Assembly (NCBI RefSeq): GCF_025136295.1
Contig: NZ_CP062788.1
Span: forward strand, 4,109,588 to 4,173,587
DNA length: 64,000 nt
Direction: 5' to 3'
From: Aestuariispira ectoiniformans
GTDB taxonomy: Bacteria > Pseudomonadota > Alphaproteobacteria > UBA8366 > Aestuariispiraceae
The notes below the pieces were generated by a model that saw nothing but the letters and a program-made list of their open reading frames with translations, did no database searches and was not told where the DNA came from. This document shows, piece by piece, positions 60,147-64,000 of the stretch. Every line of letters starts with the position of its first letter. Position 1 is the stretch's first letter. Both the position numbers and the translations under genes were made by a program.

Positions 60147-60292
60147 CTGATCTGTGTTTGATCTGGTTTTGCAGCCGGGCTGCAAAGGGAGCTCGGTCTG
60201 CCGGTTAGATGCGGCCTTATCGGCATGAGTTCATCGAGGGCTTCGCCCAAGCAACCTCGGCGATCTCATATTTTGGATTTTTGGAAGAGAGA

Positions 60293-61603
60293 TCAGTCGA
60301 TCAGCTCTGCGCGCTCACGAACACCCCTTAGTATTGGGTCCCGGGTTCTCCCCGGCATAGCCGCCGCGTCGGCGGCTTCCGTCACATGCTGCAATGCCGA
60401 GTCGACCGACGTTTTTATTTCCGAAAGAAGCTCAGCCACATCCTCTTTCGGAAGGCCGGCGGCCTGGCCCGTTTGATAGAAATGTCGAGGGGTAATTTCC
60501 TGGAGCCGATAATGCCGGCGATCCCCGATTGCCATCGCCAGTTTGACCTTCTGAGGGACCAACTCCGGATATGGTGCGGCGCTCATAACGTCATAAATCG
60601 GTGTCAGCTTGAAACCGCCGGGTGACAGGAATATGGAGAAGTTCTTTGCGTGACCATCTATCGCGGCGAGAAGCCAAAAGACGATCTGAGCCTTGAGGAA
60701 ATTCAGGCGATCCGAACGCGGATTTGCTGATTGATGGAGCATATCCAGAATTTTGAGAATACCCGGGCCGCCGTCGCTTTCATATTTTCGCGTGGGCGGA
60801 ACAGCCATTGCCTGGCACAAGTCTTCCTGCGGCAATCGGTACAGCACTCCGTCTCGCCAATGTCTGTCAAATCGCTCCACGACAATGACCGGCTTATTGC
60901 CAAAATACCGGACTTCGGCATTTGCTGTTGGCAGCCCCAGAGCGGAGCAAATTTCCAAGCAGAACCATTCATTCCACGGTGTATCTGAAAAGTCCGCCCC
61001 ATTCGGCCCCTCGCCCATTGCCGGTTTGAATATGTGGGAGGTGGGTGTTGGACCAAGCGGGAGGTGCCATCCATCATCGAGATAAAGGAATGCTGTCTTC
61101 TCCTGCATGCCCGCGATGGAAATGCGGAAGTCTTCCTCGGATTTCTCGTCACCTCCATGGGCAGCCATCCCCAACGGGGCATTGGCTAAGCCCGCAAGAC
61201 GCTTTGCAATTTCGTCTTCATCGATCGGCCGACTTTTCATACTGGCAGAATCGCCCGGGTCCTCGCCCTCCGGAACAAAGCGTAGCGCGCCCACACAGTC
61301 ACGGCCTATTGCGGCAAGCAGATCGAATGTACCAGCGGAACCGGCCCCCTCACGGGCGGCGATTGCCTCCTTTACCCTCCGATCATCCGGCAGCAACCCA
61401 TCGAAAACGCCGGTAACCGCATCTCCGGTCCAAATCCAGTCGGAGAGAGGAAGGGATAGCGAAATCGGAAAGCCGCGACCTGAGGCAAGCCAGTTGTCGC
61501 TATAACGAAAAGACGTCGCCCCCGACGCGGCCCAGGCATAAGAGCCGACTTTTGTCTTCCCGATATAGATATCCAGAGCATGCGAGCGACGTTTGCGTCC
61601 CAT
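60293..61603 (-). CDS. HipA-family toxin kinase, module 1
   Basis: HipA-type kinases phosphorylate aminoacyl-tRNA synthetases or other targets and cause growth arrest. The 436-residue protein matches the family length. It has the N-terminal couple_hipA domain (YIGKTKVGSYAW, SLSLPLSDWIWTG), the HipA_C core with ISIAGMQEKTAFLYL, the kinase loop AIDGHAKNFSIFL and metal-binding YDVMSA. Catalytic D (in AIDGHAKN) and the HxKN residues are intact, so it should be active. The antitoxin gene hipB lies upstream with one base between. Confidence 0.92.
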   Translation of the reverse strand: MGRKRRSHALDIYIGKTKVGSYAWAASGATSFRYSDNWLASGRGFPISLSLPLSDWIWTGDAVTGVFDGLLPDDRRVKEAIAAREGAGSAGTFDLLAAIGRDCVGALRFVPEGEDPGDSASMKSRPIDEDEIAKRLAGLANAPLGMAAHGGDEKSEEDFRISIAGMQEKTAFLYLDDGWHLPLGPTPTSHIFKPAMGEGPNGADFSDTPWNEWFCLEICSALGLPTANAEVRYFGNKPVIVVERFDRHWRDGVLYRLPQEDLCQAMAVPPTRKYESDGGPGILKILDMLHQSANPRSDRLNFLKAQIVFWLLAAIDGHAKNFSIFLSPGGFKLTPIYDVMSAAPYPELVPQKVKLAMAIGDRRHYRLQEITPRHFYQTGQAAGLPKEDVAELLSEIKTSVDSALQHVTEAADAAAMPGRTRDPILRGVRERAELID

Positions 61604-61604
61604 G

Positions 61605-61856
61605 CTAATACTCCAATGGATCGAAGGACGGCTCCCGGCGAGCAGTGACGCTTAGATCCAACTCAAGGGCCGCGAGAACTTTGAGGATTGTATCAAGCCG
61701 TGATGCCGCCACGCCATTTTCCAGGTCAGAGATGAGCTGCTGGCGCATAGAGGCCTGCCGGGCGAGATCGACCTGCCGCCACCCCTTCTTTTTACGGGTG
61801 GTTCTGATCAATGCTCCGAGATCTGTCGCATTACGGATTATTGTCAGTTGGCCCAC
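61605..61856 (-). CDS. HipB-like XRE antitoxin, module 1
   Basis: The 83-residue protein, starting at GTG 61856, is a helix-turn-helix of the HipB type (RTTRKKKGWRQVDLARQASM, RQQLISDLENGVAASRLDTI) with a short tail. HipB binds HipA and represses the hipBA promoter. A candidate operator, ATACC-N10-GGTAT, lies 40 bp upstream of its start. It is translated just before hipA. Confidence 0.9.
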   Translation of the reverse strand: MGQLTIIRNATDLGALIRTTRKKKGWRQVDLARQASMRQQLISDLENGVAASRLDTILKVLAALELDLSVTARREPSFDPLEY

Positions 61857-61895
61857 ATTAAGCCCTTTCTAACGGGTACTTCGGATATTTTCATA

Positions 61896-61915
61896 ATACC
61901 CTGTATTTAAGGTAT
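61896..61915. promoter_or_regulatory. candidate HipB operator, module 1
   Basis: ATACC (61896-61900) and GGTAT (61911-61915) form an inverted repeat with a 10-base spacer, 40 bp upstream of the hipB start. E. coli HipB operators have a similar form, TATCC-N8-GGATA. Confidence 0.5.
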
Positions 61916-62140
61916 ATGGTTTTTATCCGATTTTCAAGGTACGGCGATATTGCAAACCATTCCCGACTGTCGATGCAACCCACACTAGGTAGATTTACCT
62001 CCCCCAGGAGAGTCGGAAATCCTATGAGATATAAAATACAGAAAACCTGACCTTAAGATCGGTCGAAGCAATGAATGACACCGCGCTCGCCGAATAGGCC
62101 CCCTGACGATGATAATCATCATTACTAAGAGGAAGCGCAG

Positions 62141-63358
62141 CTACTCGTTCAATATCGGCACCAATCTCATATGGCTTTCGATGGCCGCAATGATTTCCTC
62201 CGGCAATTGAACTTCCGAGTGAAAGTCAGCCCAAGTGTCCCTTATACGCACAGCCATCTCTTTTGCGGCTCTCATTGCTATTGCCCCCGGAAGTTTTGCC
62301 TGATCAATGAACGTCGTGAACCGGTCAGATGACAATTCGTGAAACTGCTTCGTCCCGGCGAAATTCATTCCGAGGTCTTCCTGTCCGACATATGTCAACG
62401 TAGACAGGTAGTCATACAGAGGAGCCAGCTTGGGCGTCTTCCCATCCGGGTAGATGAGCGACCAGTTCTTGAGATGCATATCCCCATTTCCGATGGCTGC
62501 ATTCAAAACGATCCGTTGGACAAAATCGACAATCGCCCCTTCGTCGGTTTCAGCCCAGAGAACCCTGGCGATCATGCCGAAGTTTCCCTTCTTATACTTG
62601 TCATTCGGATACACCCTGAAGACCTGGGCAAAATCTTCGATATGTATCCGTGCACCGTCTTCAGTCCGGTCGAATCTCTGAATAGCAAACACGTCACCCA
62701 AGTCAGTGCGGATACCGCTCGGCAGCCCTTCGATGACATCGATGGGAACGAGATCGAAGTCCGGAACATCAAAGCCGAGACGTTTTGCAAAGGTCATCAT
62801 CCAGAACTCATTCTCCGGAACGGCCTGGAATTTCTCCGAGGGAAACTTCAGTATCCAATTGCCACCTTTACCGGTTGCGGGAACCGTCAGCCCTCCGGAT
62901 GCAGCACGCAGAGCCGATAACTTCATCTGCACACCGGCCAAACTGAATTTCAGGGGGCCATCGCGGGTCGCGGTTTCATCTGCGGCCAACTCGTGCTCTG
63001 GAATGCCCTCGCTGTCTTCCTTGTTCAACCGTGCGATGACCGCGCCGGGCAAATCCTCTCCAAGCGCCTTGAGCAATTGAAATTCACGGGTCGGATGAAT
63101 GCCATCCTTCTCCGCCACATAGTCTCTGAGCTTACCTTCCGGGAGCAGGTTTGAAAGAAAGGGATCAATCTTGTTTTGCCGCGCCTTCAGCTTCAGAGTG
63201 ACGCCCCCTGACGGGGTTTTGAAGCCAAGGGAGGCCGTCGGCCGGTCAGGATTTGATATATAGCCTTCATCCAGCGAAAAGACAGAACGGTCCCCGCCCA
63301 GGTCAACGACCTGGCCGACACGAACTCCGTGTAGAATGATGTCCAATACCTCGGCCAC
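62141..63358 (-). CDS. HipA-family toxin kinase, module 2
   Basis: The 405-residue protein is a second HipA, only distantly like module 1. It has the N-terminal domain with GGVTLKLKARQNKIDPFLSN, the core phrase FSLAGVQMKLSALR, and the catalytic loop NAAIGNGDMHLKNWSLIY with LYDYLST following. The ATP-site lysine region (NWILKFPSEKF) is intact. Its length, shorter than E. coli HipA (440), fits the group of HipA proteins with a separate hipB. It follows hipB of module 2 by 3 bp. Confidence 0.92.
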   Translation of the reverse strand: MAEVLDIILHGVRVGQVVDLGGDRSVFSLDEGYISNPDRPTASLGFKTPSGGVTLKLKARQNKIDPFLSNLLPEGKLRDYVAEKDGIHPTREFQLLKALGEDLPGAVIARLNKEDSEGIPEHELAADETATRDGPLKFSLAGVQMKLSALRAASGGLTVPATGKGGNWILKFPSEKFQAVPENEFWMMTFAKRLGFDVPDFDLVPIDVIEGLPSGIRTDLGDVFAIQRFDRTEDGARIHIEDFAQVFRVYPNDKYKKGNFGMIARVLWAETDEGAIVDFVQRIVLNAAIGNGDMHLKNWSLIYPDGKTPKLAPLYDYLSTLTYVGQEDLGMNFAGTKQFHELSSDRFTTFIDQAKLPGAIAMRAAKEMAVRIRDTWADFHSEVQLPEEIIAAIESHMRLVPILNE

Positions 63359-63361
63359 CTA

Positions 63362-63658
63362 TCAGTCCTCGTCTTCCAGGGCGTAAAGCGGTTTTTCTTC
63401 GCCCTCGGATACCGTACTCCCTTCAAGCAGGGCTTCTATCGCCGGCACCAATTCCCTTGGGGCGAACACCATCTCAAGACCAAGGGCACGAAGCACCGCT
63501 ACCGTCGTTGCCGTGCGCGCGTTGGCCCCGCGTTCCAAGCTCGATATCTGAGCCTGGGTAACCCCCGCTTTCTGAGCAAGAGCATCTTGCGAAAGCCCGA
63601 GGGCCCGCCGTCTTCTTTTCAGGGTATCGCCTATGCTCTCTAGTTGAGTAAGTTTCAT
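63362..63658 (-). CDS. HipB-like XRE antitoxin, module 2
   Basis: The 98-residue protein has the helix-turn-helix TLKRRRRALGLSQDALAQKA, GVTQAQISSLERGANARTAT and an acidic C-terminal tail (EEKPLYALEDED) that may help bind HipA. It probably represses the operon through the inverted repeat at 63732-63778. Confidence 0.92.
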   Translation of the reverse strand: MKLTQLESIGDTLKRRRRALGLSQDALAQKAGVTQAQISSLERGANARTATTVAVLRALGLEMVFAPRELVPAIEALLEGSTVSEGEEKPLYALEDED

Positions 63659-63731
63659 ATCAAAACCAATATGACTTTAGTTTATCCATATCGATAGATA
63701 TATGAAACTACGCCCACAATCAAGGTACACG

Positions 63732-63778
63732 ATATAAATACCTATATAGAATACACAACTTCATATAGGTATTTATAT
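63732..63778. promoter_or_regulatory. 16-bp inverted repeat upstream of hipBA module 2
   Basis: ATATAAATACCTATAT (63732-63747) and ATATAGGTATTTATAT (63763-63778) are perfect reverse complements separated by 15 bp. They contain ATACC and GGTAT, like the module 1 operator. They lie 74 bp upstream of hipB and look like paired operator sites for a dimeric or tetrameric repressor. Confidence 0.6.
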
Positions 63779-63851
63779 AGAACTCTATTACCTGAATCTT
63801 CTTGAAGATAGGGCCATTCACCCTCCTCACACACAAACCGGACAGCACCTC

Positions 63852-64000
63852 CTACTCCCACTGATCCTCCTCATCATCATCCATCAGAGGCATGCATGCA
63901 CTGCTCCACATGCCGTTGGGGCGGCGGTCCAATCCATGGCTGGCGAGGGTAAGGGGCGAGATGTGATCGTAATGGTCCTTGATCACCTCGACCGAGTTGC
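63852..64000 (-). CDS. C-terminal end of an unrecognised gene
   Basis: The minus strand is open from the window edge to a TAG at 63852-63854, giving 48 residues that begin NSVEVIKDHYDHISPLTLAS, continue HGLDRRPNGMW and end with the acidic MDDDEEDQWE. I do not recognise the family; the acidic end is compatible with a protein tail. Most of the gene is outside the window. Confidence 0.45.
   Translation of the reverse strand, partial: NSVEVIKDHYDHISPLTLASHGLDRRPNGMWSSACMPLMDDDEEDQWE

Noticed and set aside
63732-63778. Start of a CRISPR array
   Set aside because: There are only two arms, and they are inverted, not direct repeats; the position upstream of hipB fits an operator.

Overview
The window looks like chromosome from a moderately GC-rich alphaproteobacterium, possibly a marine or environmental Rhodospirillales-type lineage. 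This rests on general protein character and codon use; nothing in the window fixes the genus. About 38 kb of it is accessory DNA in two blocks, separated and flanked by ordinary chromosome.

Region 1 (1-18391) is the right-hand part of a Tn7-like transposon sitting in the classic attTn7 site just downstream of glmS. A full tnsABCDE operon (18306-10626) reads away from a right end that starts TGTGGG at 18391 and carries three tandem 20-bp TnsB-type repeats. Catalytic residues of TnsA and TnsB and the zinc-binding residues of TnsD fall at or next to the positions known for Tn7. The left end is not visible. Inferred cargo, left to right: nhaA (cut by the window edge), an SLC13-type permease, a small membrane protein, a damaged IS6 relic and a damaged IS3 element, then a defence-like set: a protein with two GHKL ATPase domains, a response regulator with a C-terminal HEPN-type RNxxxH motif, a DNA cytosine-5 methyltransferase and a Vsr endonuclease.

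Region 2 (18416-34068) is housekeeping chromosome: glmS and glmU, a DeoR-type regulator, a phosphoglycolate-phosphatase-like HAD protein, tRNA-Val(CAC), a DEAD-box RNA helicase, an aldo/keto reductase with a divergent AraC regulator, a LysR regulator with a divergent glutathione transferase and SMR transporter, a periplasmic solute-binding protein, a FecR/RTX-repeat protein, a YciI protein and tRNA-Arg(CCG).

Region 3 (34069-50764) is a second accessory island directly after tRNA-Arg; no integrase is seen. It holds an envelope operon (OmpA-type lipoprotein, five-helix membrane protein, VWA-like exported protein) that converges on a six-gene operon: type I restriction-modification hsdR-hsdM-hsdS, with an extra C-terminal domain on HsdS, followed with no gaps by a HEPN/zinc-ribbon protein, an HNH nuclease and a DUF4145-DUF5655 protein. 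Next come an XRE regulator, a divergent PD-(D/E)XK nuclease-like protein, a Lon-like AAA+ ATPase and a small acidic protein.

Region 4 (50941-57610) is a polar amino-acid ABC transporter with a GlxA-type regulator, a PuuD-like amidotransferase, a RidA protein and a DadA-like FAD oxidase. It is bracketed by an intact AAA+/small-protein pair on the left and a decayed copy of the same pair on the right (57770-58540).

Region 5 (58541-64000) carries an XRE regulator, a small membrane protein, two separate hipBA toxin-antitoxin modules with candidate operators, and the C-terminus of an unrecognised gene. The best candidates for undescribed biology are the GHKL plus REC-HEPN pair on the Tn7-like element, the six-gene operon built on type I restriction-modification, and the OmpA/membrane/VWA operon beside it.
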